From Afifella pfennigii DSM 17143 (GTDB lineage Bacteria; Pseudomonadota; Alphaproteobacteria; Rhizobiales; Afifellaceae): a stretch of DNA of 64,000 nucleotides. The position numbers and the translations under genes were made by a program. The stretch spans positions 1 through 64,000 of the forward strand of contig NZ_JHZK01000010.1 in assembly GCF_000688515.1 (NCBI RefSeq), in the 5' to 3' direction. This document shows positions 32,026-41,004 of the stretch, one piece after another. How positions within the stretch are numbered: position 1 is the stretch's first letter; every line of letters starts with the position of its first letter. Below the pieces are notes generated by a model. It saw nothing but the letters and a program-made list of their open reading frames with translations, had not been told where the DNA came from and ran no database searches.

Positions 32026-33413
32026 AGATGAGCGGACATCACGCCACACCTCCGGGAACCCCGGAGGTCACCCGGCTGCTTGCCGATTGGATCGTTGCGC
32101 TTGAGGGTTCGGACATTCCCGACGAGGTTCGGCGCGAGGGGCTTCGAACCTTTGTGAACTGGGTGGGCTGCGCCGTTGGCGGCGCGCGCCACGAAACGGT
32201 CGACGCCGCGCTGAGGGCGATCGGGCCGTTCTCTGGTCCGAAGGCCGCGACGGTGCTCGGCCGGCCCGAGCGGCTGGACCCGCTGAAAGCCGCGCTTGTG
32301 AACGGCATCACCTCGCATGTCCTCGACTACGACGACACGCATCTGAAGACGATCATCCACCCTGCCGGGCCGGTCGCCTCCGCGCTTCTGGCGCTGGCGG
32401 AGACCAGGAAGATGAGCGGCAAGGACTTCCTCACCGCGCTGATCGTGGGTGTCGAAGTCGAATGCCGTCTCGGCAACGCCGTCTACCCCGACCATTATGA
32501 CCGCGGCTGGCACATCACCGGAACCGCCGGCGTCTTCGGCGCCGCCGCAGCGGTCGGCAAGGCCATCGGCCTGTCGCGCCAGAAGATGCAATGGGCGCTT
32601 GGCATCGCCGCCTCGCAGGCCGCCGGCCTGCGCGAGATGTTCGGCACGATGACGAAGAGCTTCCATCCCGGCAAGTCGGCCGAAAACGGCCTGCTCGCAG
32701 CGCTGCTGGCCGAGGCGGGCTTCGATTCGTCCGAACGGGCGCTGGAGGCGCCGCGCGGCTTCGCCTGCGTGATGTCGCAGAAACAGGACTGGACCGAGAT
32801 CCTGGGCGAACTCGGGACCCGCTGGGAAGCCGGACTGAACAGCTACAAGCCCTTTGCCTGCGGGATCGTGATCCATCCGACCATCGACGGCTGCCTGCAG
32901 GTCCGCACCGAGATCGGCGAGCGCGTCCACGACATCGCCAAGGTCCACCTGACGACGCATCCGCTGGTGCTGGAACTGACCGGCAAGCGCACGCCGAAGA
33001 CCGGGCTGGAGGGCAAGTTCAGCGTGTTCCACTCCGCGGCCTGCGCGCTGCTGAGGGGCGACGGCGCCCCGACGGCCTTCACCGACGAGGTGGTGAACCT
33101 GCCCGAGATCATCGGCCTGCGCGACCGGATCGAGGCGACGGCGGACCCGGCCTGCCACGAGGCCTCTGTGACGATCGACGTGACCTTCGGCGACGGCAGC
33201 ACGATGCAGAAGCACGTCCACCGCGCCATCGGCAGCCGCGACGTGCCGCTGTCCGATGCGCAGATCGACACGAAGTTCCGCAACCAATCGGCGCTGGTGA
33301 TCGGGACGGCGGCGACGGAGGCCCTTCTCGCGCTCGCCTGGAAAACGCCGGAACTGGCGGATGTCGCGACGGTGCCCCGGCATTCCGTGGCGGTGCCGGA
33401 GCTGGCGACGTGA
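32022..33413 (+). CDS. MmgE/PrpD-family protein, second of three
   Basis: A 463-residue protein with LDYDDTHLKTIIHPAGPVAS, GWHITGTAGVFGAAAAVGKA, EMFGTMTKSFHPGK and YKPFACGIVIHPTIDG, all typical of the family. AAGGAGAG precedes two possible ATG starts, 32022 and 32028; the second has better spacing. Its end overlaps the following dehydrogenase gene (GTGA at 33410-33413). Substrate not predictable from sequence, but it may share a substrate chain with the dehydrogenase. Confidence 0.85.
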   Translation: MKMSGHHATPPGTPEVTRLLADWIVALEGSDIPDEVRREGLRTFVNWVGCAVGGARHETVDAALRAIGPFSGPKAATVLGRPERLDPLKAALVNGITSHVLDYDDTHLKTIIHPAGPVASALLALAETRKMSGKDFLTALIVGVEVECRLGNAVYPDHYDRGWHITGTAGVFGAAAAVGKAIGLSRQKMQWALGIAASQAAGLREMFGTMTKSFHPGKSAENGLLAALLAEAGFDSSERALEAPRGFACVMSQKQDWTEILGELGTRWEAGLNSYKPFACGIVIHPTIDGCLQVRTEIGERVHDIAKVHLTTHPLVLELTGKRTPKTGLEGKFSVFHSAACALLRGDGAPTAFTDEVVNLPEIIGLRDRIEATADPACHEASVTIDVTFGDGSTMQKHVHRAIGSRDVPLSDAQIDTKFRNQSALVIGTAATEALLALAWKTPELADVATVPRHSVAVPELAT

Positions 33414-34489
33414 CAGCCGCGCGGGCGCTGCGTATCGGTGTTCTGAACGGCGACGACATCGGGCACGAGATCGTGCCCGCCTCCGTCACCGTCGCCAGCG
33501 CGGCGGCGGAGGCCGAGGGGCAGGCGATCGACTGGGTTCAGCTGCCGCTCGGCCGCGCCGCGCTCGACAGCCACGGGCACACCATGCCGGAGGGCACGCT
33601 CGATGCGCTGGCCGGGCTCGACGGCTGGATCCTCGGCCCCATCGGACACCGCGACTATCCCAAAGTGCCCGAGGCGGTGAACCCCCACCCCATCCTGCGC
33701 AAGCATTTCGATCTCTTCGCCAACCTGCGCCCCACACGCTCCTACCCGGGCATCGGCTGCCTGCGCGACGACATCGATCTGGTGATCGTGCGCGAGAACA
33801 ACGAGGGGTTCCAGCCCGACCGCAACCTCCATATGGGCAGCGGCGAGTTCCGCCCGAACCCGGACCTGACGATTTCGGTGCGCGTGATCTCGCGCGAGGG
33901 GTCGCAGAAGGTGGCGCGCGCCGCCTTCCAGATCGCCCAAACCCGCAAACGGCGACTGACGCTGGTTCACAAGAACACCGTCTTCAAGCTCGGCTGCGGC
34001 ATGTTCGTGGAGGGCTGCTACGAGGTGGCCGAGGAGTTTCCCGACGTTACCGTCGAGGAGGTGATCGTCGACACGATGGCCATGCGGCTGGTGCGCGATC
34101 CGCAGAGCTTCGACGTGATCGTGACCACCAACATGTTCGGCGACATCCTGACGGACGAGGCCGCCGGACTTGTCGGCGGGCTCGGCATGGCGCCGGGCCT
34201 TTGCATCGGCCGAGGATCGATCGCCATGGCGCAGGCGACCCACGGCTCGGCCCCCGACATCGCGGGCAAGGGCATCGCCAATCCTTATGCGATGATCGAA
34301 TCCACGCGGATGCTGTTCGAATGGCTGGGACACCGGCACGAACGGCCGGCCTGCCTGGCGCTTGCCGCCCGCATGCGGCGCGGCATGGACCGCGCGCTTG
34401 CCGACCCCGCCACAAGGACGCCAGACATACGCGGAAGCGCCACGCAGCAGGCGATGGTGGAGGGCATCCTGGCGGGGATGGAGGAGTGA
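33410..34489 (+). CDS. Isocitrate/isopropylmalate dehydrogenase-family enzyme
   Basis: Begins at a GTG (33410) overlapping the preceding stop and encodes 359 residues. [99 protein letters not shown] and the [18 protein letters not shown] segment are all family motifs. It is a beta-decarboxylating dehydrogenase of uncertain substrate, distinct from the TtuC-like enzyme at 20455. Position after PrpD suggests oxidative decarboxylation of the PrpD product. Confidence 0.85.
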   Translation: MTAARALRIGVLNGDDIGHEIVPASVTVASAAAEAEGQAIDWVQLPLGRAALDSHGHTMPEGTLDALAGLDGWILGPIGHRDYPKVPEAVNPHPILRKHFDLFANLRPTRSYPGIGCLRDDIDLVIVRENNEGFQPDRNLHMGSGEFRPNPDLTISVRVISREGSQKVARAAFQIAQTRKRRLTLVHKNTVFKLGCGMFVEGCYEVAEEFPDVTVEEVIVDTMAMRLVRDPQSFDVIVTTNMFGDILTDEAAGLVGGLGMAPGLCIGRGSIAMAQATHGSAPDIAGKGIANPYAMIESTRMLFEWLGHRHERPACLALAARMRRGMDRALADPATRTPDIRGSATQQAMVEGILAGMEE

Positions 34490-34591
34490 AGAAACCGCCA
34501 AGTGGTGAAAACAGAGGTTCCTTTCGCTGGATCGAGGCGGTTTTGGTATATAACGACCGGTATATTCGGGTCTTGTGATGAAGGAGCGATC

Positions 34592-35305
34592 GTGTCGGAC
34601 GGCAGCGCATTCGACGGGGTCATGCCGATGGCCGAGCCGAAGACGGATCGCTCGCTTTCGCTTACCGAGCAGACGGAACGCCGGCTGGAACATCTGATCC
34701 TGACCGGCGAATTGCTGCCGGGCGAGCGGCTGAACGAGCTTGAGCTCGCGCAGCGCTTCGGGATCAGCCGCGGCCCGGTGCGCGAGTCGATGCAGGCGCT
34801 CTACGCCAAGGGCCTCGTGGAGATGATCCGCAACCGCGGCGTCTTCGTGCGCGCCATCTCGACCAAGGAGGCGATGGAGCTCTACGACGTGCGGGCGGCG
34901 GTCTTCGGACTGGCCGGGCGCATCCTCACCGACCTCGTCGATGACGACATCCTTGCCCGCATGCACCAGTTCCTGGAGGAAATGGAGGTGCTGGCCAGGA
35001 CGCGGAACTTCGACGATTATTATCGGCTGAACCTCGCCTTCCACGATTATCTCATCACCACCACCGGCAACAGTATCCTCGTTGCCGAGTACCGCGGCTT
35101 CGTGAGCAAGCTGCATCTGTGCCGCGCGCGCGGGCTCGTTCAGGCCGGCGGCCTTGCCGTTTCGAACCGCGAACACCGCGAAATGGTCGATGCCATCGCC
35201 TCCGGCGACAGGCTGCGGGCGCAGGAGGCGTTCTTCCGCCACGTCGAGCGTGCGAAGCTTCGCTTCCGCTCGACCGTGGAGCAGGCCGGCACGACAACGG
35301 GCTGA
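34592..35305 (+). CDS. GntR-family (FCD) transcriptional regulator
   Basis: A 237-residue protein from a GTG with AAGGAG upstream. A GntR winged helix (GERLNELELAQRFGISRGPV RE) is followed by a long all-helical FCD ligand-binding domain. FCD-GntR proteins bind inverted repeats with a central GT(N)nAC, matching the ATTGYCRACAAW sites found around this cluster. Its own upstream region has a direct repeat GGTATAT (34545 and 34559). It likely represses the neighbouring units and responds to a carboxylate. Confidence 0.85.
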   Translation: MSDGSAFDGVMPMAEPKTDRSLSLTEQTERRLEHLILTGELLPGERLNELELAQRFGISRGPVRESMQALYAKGLVEMIRNRGVFVRAISTKEAMELYDVRAAVFGLAGRILTDLVDDDILARMHQFLEEMEVLARTRNFDDYYRLNLAFHDYLITTTGNSILVAEYRGFVSKLHLCRARGLVQAGGLAVSNREHREMVDAIASGDRLRAQEAFFRHVERAKLRFRSTVEQAGTTTG

Positions 35306-35370
35306 TCCCGCCCCCATCCAAAGACCGCATGCAAGGCGTGGGCGCGCCGCCTGGCGCTGGGCGCCAGCAT

Positions 35371-35465
35371 ATTGTCGACGCAATGCGCTGGCGGATTGAC
35401 GTTGGCACATCAATCGCCGACAATATTTTCATCTAGTTCTTATTTTTTCCAAGATTGCCGACAAA
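35371..35465. promoter_or_regulatory. Three GntR-type sites upstream of the third MmgE/PrpD gene
   Basis: ATTGTCGACGCAAT at 35371, ATCGCCGACAAT at 35413-35424 and ATTGCCGACAAA at 35454-35465 cover the gap between the GntR gene and the third MmgE/PrpD gene, resembling the sites at 22637, 28506 and 28715. The AT-rich stretch between the last two probably holds the promoter; the final site lies 17 bases before the ATG. Confidence 0.55.
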
Positions 35466-35481
35466 TTAGGAGGGCGCTGCG

Positions 35482-36978
35482 ATGACGGCGGAGCTTCGAC
35501 AGCCGGGAACGGGCGACGCCACGGCGCATCTTGAAGGGCTAACGGCCGCGGCTGCGCGCTTTGCGGCCACGCACCTTTTCGAGCATCTCGATGCTGAGAC
35601 ATTGCGGATCGCTCGGCGCTGCATGCTCGATGGGCTGTCGGTGATGCTGGCGGGGAGCGACCAGCCCGGCATGGCGCCGCTCCTGTCGTTCCTCGAAACG
35701 CAGGCAGGCGCAGCCCAGGCACGGCTTATCGGCCTTGCGCATCCGGGTCTGCCGGCACCGGCCGCGGCGCTCTGGGCCGGAACCGCCGGTCACGCCATGG
35801 ACTGGGACGACACCCAGCTCGCCGAGGGGCCCGGACGTCCCTACGGGCTTTTGATGCATCCCACGGTGCCGCCGCTCGCGGCAACGCTCGCGCTTTGCCA
35901 GACCGTCGCGGCAGAGACCGGCGCGCCGGTCGACGGACGGCGCTTTCTCGCCGCCTTCACGGCGGGCTTTGAAGTGGGCTGCAAGGTGGCCGAGGCCATC
36001 GCTCCCGACCATTACATGCGCGGCTTCCACACTTCGGGCACGATCGGCACCTTCGCGGCGGCGGCCGCGGCGTCGAACCTTTTGGGTCTCGACAGCGAAC
36101 AGACCGCGCGCGCCCTGGGGATCGCGGCCTCGATGGCCGCCGGCATCCGCGCGGGCTTCGGCACGATGACGAAGCCGCTGCATGTCGGGCGCGCAGCCGA
36201 GAACGGCGTCACCGCCGCGCTCCTGGCCCGGCACGGCCTTTCGGCGAACACGGAGGCGCTCGACGGGCGCTGGGGCTACCTTGCCATCGCCGGTCCCGGC
36301 GGCGAGCCCGCGCTCGTGCGCGAGCGCTTCGGGGCACCGCATGCGATGGTCTCGCCGGGGGTCAGCATCAAGCCCTACCCCTCCGGCGTGCTGACCCATC
36401 CCAGCATGGACGCCATGCTCTTTCTGATGCGCGAGGAGGGGCTCGCGGCAGAGGACATCGCCGCCGTGCGGCTGTGCGCCGGCTCGAACGTGCTCGGCCC
36501 GATCCGCTTCCGCATCGCCCGCACCGAGCTTGAGGGCAAGTTCTCCTTCGCTTTCCTTCTTGGCGCGATCATCCTGCGCGGACGCGCCGGCAAAGCCGAG
36601 TTCACGGACGCATTCGTCGCCTCGCCCGCCTGCCAGGACATGCAGGCACGGATCGAGACGCACTTCGATCAAGAGATCGAGGATATGGGCTGGGACCGCA
36701 TCCGCTCGCGCGTGGAGGTCACCACCCATGACGGACGGGTCCTGAGCCGCTGGGCCGACGAGGCCTATCGCGGCGGCCCGCACAACCCGCTGTCAGACGC
36801 CGATCTCGCCGGCAAGTTCCGCGACTGCGCCGAGGGGCTTCTGGATGGAGCGCGGCAGGAGGAGGCGCTTGCCCGCGTCATGGCCTTTGAGGAAGAGAGG
36901 GACGCCGCAGAGCTGTTCGATATCCTCCAGTGGCAGAGCCCCCCGACAGGGCGCCGACGCCCGCGCGGCCTTTTTTGA
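35482..36978 (+). CDS. MmgE/PrpD-family protein, third of three
   Basis: A 498-residue protein, related to the first PrpD-like protein of the cluster by its DWDDTQLAEGPGRPYGLLMH, GFHTSGTIGTFAAAAAASNL and FGTMTKPLHVGRAAENGV motifs. AGGAGGG precedes the ATG at 35482. Substrate unknown. Its promoter has several GntR-type sites, so it is probably controlled by the regulator upstream. A short GC-rich non-coding gap of about 120 bases follows. Confidence 0.85.
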   Translation: MTAELRQPGTGDATAHLEGLTAAAARFAATHLFEHLDAETLRIARRCMLDGLSVMLAGSDQPGMAPLLSFLETQAGAAQARLIGLAHPGLPAPAAALWAGTAGHAMDWDDTQLAEGPGRPYGLLMHPTVPPLAATLALCQTVAAETGAPVDGRRFLAAFTAGFEVGCKVAEAIAPDHYMRGFHTSGTIGTFAAAAAASNLLGLDSEQTARALGIAASMAAGIRAGFGTMTKPLHVGRAAENGVTAALLARHGLSANTEALDGRWGYLAIAGPGGEPALVRERFGAPHAMVSPGVSIKPYPSGVLTHPSMDAMLFLMREEGLAAEDIAAVRLCAGSNVLGPIRFRIARTELEGKFSFAFLLGAIILRGRAGKAEFTDAFVASPACQDMQARIETHFDQEIEDMGWDRIRSRVEVTTHDGRVLSRWADEAYRGGPHNPLSDADLAGKFRDCAEGLLDGARQEEALARVMAFEEERDAAELFDILQWQSPPTGRRRPRGLF

Positions 36979-37099
36979 CAATCTGCGGCACGTCAAGCAG
37001 ACCACCGCTTTCGACAAGGAAGCAAAGCGAGGCTCGCGCTACTTAGCGCCCTGATGCGGGCCGCACGGCCGGCGCCAGGGCCGGCCGCCTCCTGCCGCC

Positions 37100-37633
37100 C
37101 TACGGCCGGCCGGTGAACCACATCTTCTGCATCAGCCCGTCGCGGCGGACGAAGTGGTGATAGAGCGCGGCGCCGGCATGCACCGTCACGAGCGCCAGGA
37201 TGAGACGCGCGCCGAAGCCGTGCGGCCGGCGCGGACGCAGCATCTCGAAAGGTGGCAGCATGCCCGGCGCATCAGTCAAAAGCTGCGGCGCGGCGCCCGA
37301 GCGCAGGATGAGGCTGAGGCCGCTGACGGTCATGCCGAGGGGAACCAGAACGAGAAGGAGATGCACGGCCCTCGCCAGCACGCCCTTGCGCTCCGCGCCG
37401 CCGGCGCCCGGGACCTGCTTCGGCTCGGCCACCCACCAGGCGATGCGCGCCAGGGTCAGCACCGCCGCCAACAGGCCGGCAAGGACATGCAGGCGCAAGG
37501 CGTCACGCCCCGCCATGCCGATATTGTCGGCCGCAAAGCCGGAGACGAGCGCCACCAAAACCGTCGCGGCGATCGACCAATGCAGGAAGACCCTCACCTC
37601 GCCATAGGCTCGCGGCGTGCTCCTTATCATCAT
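37100..37633 (-). CDS. Cytochrome b561
   Basis: A 177-residue protein with four transmembrane helices and conserved heme-ligating histidines (FLHWSIAATVLVALVSGFAA, LRLHVLAGLLAA, VHLLLVLVPLGMTVSGL, VTVHAGAALYHHFVRRD). Such b561 proteins move electrons across the membrane, often to superoxide or other acceptors. I chose the ATG at 37633 with GGGAGA upstream over a longer form. The upstream region has a large inverted repeat, so it is probably regulated by a MarR-type protein. Confidence 0.85.
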   Translation of the reverse strand: MMIRSTPRAYGEVRVFLHWSIAATVLVALVSGFAADNIGMAGRDALRLHVLAGLLAAVLTLARIAWWVAEPKQVPGAGGAERKGVLARAVHLLLVLVPLGMTVSGLSLILRSGAAPQLLTDAPGMLPPFEMLRPRRPHGFGARLILALVTVHAGAALYHHFVRRDGLMQKMWFTGRP

Positions 37634-37710
37634 CGCATATCTCCCTCGGCTGCGGCGCGGCAGAAAGGCATGCAGGCCAGCAGCGCCATCCTCATCTCGC
37701 CGCGCCAATC

Positions 37711-37748
37711 ACATAGCAAGCTATGTATCATCGCATAGCTTGCTATGT
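37711..37748. promoter_or_regulatory. Large inverted repeat upstream of cytochrome b561, probable operator
   Basis: ACATAGCAAGCTATG (37711-37725) is followed 8 bases later by its exact complement CATAGCTTGCTATGT (37734-37748). Each arm is itself nearly palindromic. This is the layout of a double MarR-type operator. The cognate regulator is not beside it. The rest of 37634-37946 has no recognisable gene. Confidence 0.6.
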
Positions 37749-37946
37749 AATAGACATCTAGGAAAATGCTCCGGCTCTGCCACATATGCTGCGCATGGAT
37801 GAGCTCCCGCCCCGCACCATCGCGCCGGTCTGTGGCCGGCCCTTACGGCTTTCAGGAGGAAACAACGCAAGGAAACGCGCGCCCCGCATCGCCGGCGCGT
37901 GCAAGCCGGCGCTTGGTGAAACGGCCTCTGCCGTGTCACATCGGCG

Positions 37947-39260
37947 ATGATGGACGCTTCCGACACGCCGATATCGCCCGCCGGGCCGGGCGCACGCCGC
38001 CGCCGGCTCGGCGTCTTCGCCTGGTGCTCCTACGACTTCGCGCATTCGGCCTTCGGCACCATCGTCACCACCTTCATCTTCGCCCCCTATTTCATCTCCG
38101 CCGTGGCGCCGAGCCCGACGGAGGGCACCGTCATGTGGGGTCATACGACGAGCATCGCGGCGCTGTGCGTGGCGGTGCTGAGCCCCGCGCTCGGGGCCAT
38201 CGCCGATCGCGGCGGACGGCGCAAACCGTGGATCGCCACCTTCACCAGCCTGTGCGCCGTGCTTGCCTGCGCGCTTTACTTCATCGAGCCTTCGACGGAT
38301 TTCGTCTGGCCGGCGCTCATCCTCTTCGCCATGGCGCTGATCGCCTCCGATCTTGCCTGGGTGTTCTACAATTCCATGCTGCCGACGCTGATCGCGCGCG
38401 AGCGCGTCGGGCGTATCTCCGGCTGGGCCTGGAGCCTGGGCTATTTCGGCGGCATGGCCTCGCTCGTCCTCGCCCTTGTCTTCTTCGTGCGCGAGGACGC
38501 GCCGCTGAAAGCGCTCGACAGCGGCGCCCTTGAATCGGTGCGCGCCACGGCCATCCTCGCAGGCCTGTGGTTCGCGCTCTTCGCCCTGCCGCTCTACTTT
38601 CTGACACCCGACACGCCGAAACTGCCGATGTCCGTCGGCGCGGCGGTGACCTCCGGTCTGAAGGACCTCGCCGCGACGCTGCGGCATGCCAGGCGCCACG
38701 CCAATATCGCCTTCCTGCTTCTGTCCTGGCTGTTTTCCTCCAACGGGCTGGCGACGCTGTTCGCCTTCGCCGGCATCTACGCCGCCGGCACCTTCGGCAT
38801 GTCGCTCAGCGAGGTCACGCTGCTGGCCATCGGCGTCAACGTCACAGCCGGCATCGGCGCGGCTATCTTCGGCTGGGTCGACGACTGGCTGGGGCCGAAG
38901 AAGACGATCCTCGCGGCGCTCCTCGCCCTCTTCGTCCTCGGCACGATCCTGGTGCTCACGGAGGAAAAGGCCGTGCTGTGGGCGGGCGGTCTGGCGCTCG
39001 GCGTCTTCATAGGACCGGCGCAATCGGCAAGCCGCTCCTTCATGGCGCGCCTGGCGCCGCCGGGAATGGAGGCGCAGATCTTCGGGCTCTACGCCCTGTC
39101 GGGGCGGGTCACCGGCTTCATCGGCCCGGCCGTGCTCGCCTTCGTCACGGCGGCCTTCGACAGCCAGCGCGCCGGCATGGCCTCCATCCTCGTCTTCTTT
39201 GTCCTCGGCATGGTGACGCTTTTGTTCGTGCGCGAGCCGGCGAAGGAGGGGGCGGCATGA
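37947..39260 (+). CDS. MFS transporter, UMF1-like
   Basis: A 437-residue membrane protein with about 12 hydrophobic segments and MFS signature loops such as LGAIADRGGRRKPWIA between the second and third segments. The FAWCSYDFAHSAFGTIVTTF N-terminus and IGPAQSASRSFMARLAPPG match the bacterial UMF1 (Atg22-like) transporters. Substrate unknown; possibly amino acid or drug export. Starts at ATG 37947 or one codon later. Confidence 0.85.
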   Translation: MMDASDTPISPAGPGARRRRLGVFAWCSYDFAHSAFGTIVTTFIFAPYFISAVAPSPTEGTVMWGHTTSIAALCVAVLSPALGAIADRGGRRKPWIATFTSLCAVLACALYFIEPSTDFVWPALILFAMALIASDLAWVFYNSMLPTLIARERVGRISGWAWSLGYFGGMASLVLALVFFVREDAPLKALDSGALESVRATAILAGLWFALFALPLYFLTPDTPKLPMSVGAAVTSGLKDLAATLRHARRHANIAFLLLSWLFSSNGLATLFAFAGIYAAGTFGMSLSEVTLLAIGVNVTAGIGAAIFGWVDDWLGPKKTILAALLALFVLGTILVLTEEKAVLWAGGLALGVFIGPAQSASRSFMARLAPPGMEAQIFGLYALSGRVTGFIGPAVLAFVTAAFDSQRAGMASILVFFVLGMVTLLFVREPAKEGAA

Positions 39261-39315
39261 AGCGCCATAGCGCCTGCCCAAATCCGGGCGGCACCGTGGC
39301 GCCCCCCGCAGGCTC

Positions 39316-39627
39316 CTACTTCACGTCGTCGACCACCTCGAAGCCCTCAAACTCCGGCGGGCCGAGATAAAGCGGCTTGTTGTCGCCGGCATTCTTGTGG
39401 GCGGCACGGAAATGCTCCGATTTCGTCCAATTGGCAAAATCGTCGAAGGAGCGCCAGACGGTGTGCGAGGCAAAGAGCACGTGATCCTCGCGCTCGGGGC
39501 CCTTGAGGAACTGGAACTCCACGAAGCCCGGCACCCTGGAAAGCTGGGAATCGCGGCTGCGCCAGATCTCGGTGAACTCCTCCACGGCCTCCGGGCGGAC
39601 CTTGAAACGGTTCATGGCGATAAACAT
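39316..39627 (-). CDS. Antibiotic-biosynthesis-monooxygenase-fold protein, HmuQ-like
   Basis: A 103-residue dimeric ferredoxin-like protein: MFIAMNRFKVRPEAVEEFTE, FLKGPEREDHVLFASHTVW and a SEHFRAAHKNAG block followed by PLYLGPPEFEGFEVV. The pattern is like rhizobial HmuQ/IsdG-type heme-degrading oxygenases, which release iron from heme. No other heme gene is near, so the specific activity is uncertain. Upstream AT-rich sequence (39628-39752) may hold an iron-responsive promoter. Confidence 0.75.
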   Translation of the reverse strand: MFIAMNRFKVRPEAVEEFTEIWRSRDSQLSRVPGFVEFQFLKGPEREDHVLFASHTVWRSFDDFANWTKSEHFRAAHKNAGDNKPLYLGPPEFEGFEVVDDVK

Positions 39628-39752
39628 GGGTGAAATCCCTCAATTGTCGGCCTTCCGCCGAAAACATGACAATGACAATCGCCTTATAGCCGGCTCGGCA
39701 CGGAAAGCCAGCCTCTCTGGAGCCTTTCCAGGACGGCAGGAACGGGCGCGCC

Positions 39753-40439
39753 TTACGCGGCGCGGCCCATCAAGCGGATCGCGGAGACGATTTCGCCAAG
39801 CTCGTCAACGACCTGATCGGCGCCGAGCTCGGCGGGAGGTATGGCGGTGTAGCCGTAGCTGACGGCGATGACCGCAAGGCCGGCGGCACGGGCGGCGCCG
39901 ATATCGGCCGGACTGTCGCCGACCAAGAGCGCCTCCTCGGCGGCAACGCCAAGCTCCTTCAGCGCCCGGAAGACCACGGCGGGATCGGGCTTCTTCGGCA
40001 GGCCGCTATCGCCGCCGATGACGACGGAGAAGAAGCGCTCGACCTTCAGCCCCTCCAGGATGAGCCGCGTCGCCTCGGCCGGCTTGTTGGTGAGGACGGC
40101 AAGGCGGATATCCTCGCCGGCAAGGCTCTCAAGCGTTTCGGCCACGCCGGGAAAGAGCCGCGTCTTCAAGGTGGCGCGCGGCTCGTAGAGCGACAAGAAG
40201 AGGCGGGTGAAGCCTTCCAACTCCTCGCCGGCCAGCTTGCGCCCGCGCGCGGCAAGGCCCCGCTCCACCAGCCTTTCCACCCCGTCGCCCACCATCTTGC
40301 GCACCTCGCCCTCCGACAGAGGGTCGAGGCTCTCCGCCTCCAGAAGCGCGTTGAGCGCCCCGGCAAGGTCCGGGACGGAATCGACGAGCGTTCCGTCAAG
40401 ATCGAAGAGGATGGCCCTGGGCCAGGTGGCGGCCGCCAT
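39753..40439 (-). CDS. gph: Phosphoglycolate phosphatase
   Basis: A 228-residue HAD-family phosphatase: ILFDLDGTLVDSVPDLAGAL (motif I), TNKPAEATRLILEGLKVERF, GGDSGLPKKPDPAVVFRALK (motif III) and VGDSPADIGAARAAGL (motif IV). It dephosphorylates 2-phosphoglycolate made when RuBisCO uses oxygen. As the last gene of the cbb operon it may be called cbbZ. Its ATG overlaps the thiol-protein stop by one base (TGATG); an ATG 15 bases upstream is also possible. Confidence 0.85.
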   Translation of the reverse strand: MAAATWPRAILFDLDGTLVDSVPDLAGALNALLEAESLDPLSEGEVRKMVGDGVERLVERGLAARGRKLAGEELEGFTRLFLSLYEPRATLKTRLFPGVAETLESLAGEDIRLAVLTNKPAEATRLILEGLKVERFFSVVIGGDSGLPKKPDPAVVFRALKELGVAAEEALLVGDSPADIGAARAAGLAVIAVSYGYTAIPPAELGADQVVDELGEIVSAIRLMGRAA

Positions 40440-40993
40440 CAGGCGGCCTTCCATTTGATGGAGCAGCCCATGGAGGGGATCTGCTCGCGCGGGCCCTCGC
40501 CGGTCTCGGCGACCTGCCTCATCGCCTCGAACAATTCGCGCGGCGCATCGCTCGGCCCCGCCTGCTTGCGCGAGGCGTCGAGGCGGCCGCGATACTGCAG
40601 CTCCAAATCGGCGTTGAAGCCGAAGAAATCCGGCGTGCAGACCGCGTCCCAGGCGCGCGCCACCTCCTGGTCCTCGTCGTGCAGATAGGGGAAGGCAAAG
40701 CCGTGCTCTTGGGCAAACCTCGCCATGTTGTCGAAGGAATCGTCGGGATAGGTCTCAGCGTCGTTGGAGCAGATGGCGACGGTCTTGACGCCAAGCGCCT
40801 CCAGTTCCTTCGCATCGCGCACCAGCCGGTCGATGACGGCCTTCACATAGGGGCAATGGTTGCAGATGAAGGCGACGAGCGTGCCCTTCTCGCCGGCCAG
40901 CTCGGCCAGGGAATAGGTGTTGCCATCGGTCGCCTTCAGCCGGAAATCCGGCGCCTTCCAGCCGAAATCGCAGATACCGGCGGTCGCTGCCAT
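40439..40993 (-). CDS. Thioredoxin-fold (AhpC/TSA-type) protein in the cbb operon
   Basis: A 184-residue protein with a redoxin fold and a CXXC-type active site in NHCPYVKAVIDRL (ICNHCPYVK). AAGGAGGATTTGC precedes the ATG. Homologues are often called thioredoxin family or thiol-disulfide oxidoreductase. Its location between rpe and gph inside the Calvin operon suggests a role in oxidative protection or redox control of the pathway, but no function is established. Confidence 0.8.
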   Translation of the reverse strand: MAATAGICDFGWKAPDFRLKATDGNTYSLAELAGEKGTLVAFICNHCPYVKAVIDRLVRDAKELEALGVKTVAICSNDAETYPDDSFDNMARFAQEHGFAFPYLHDEDQEVARAWDAVCTPDFFGFNADLELQYRGRLDASRKQAGPSDAPRELFEAMRQVAETGEGPREQIPSMGCSIKWKAA

Positions 40994-41004
40994 GCAAATC
41001 CTCC

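Noticed and set aside
39641-39665. AATTGTCGG near the HmuQ-like gene as a GntR site
   Set aside because: Only a half site with weak symmetry and outside the catabolic cluster.
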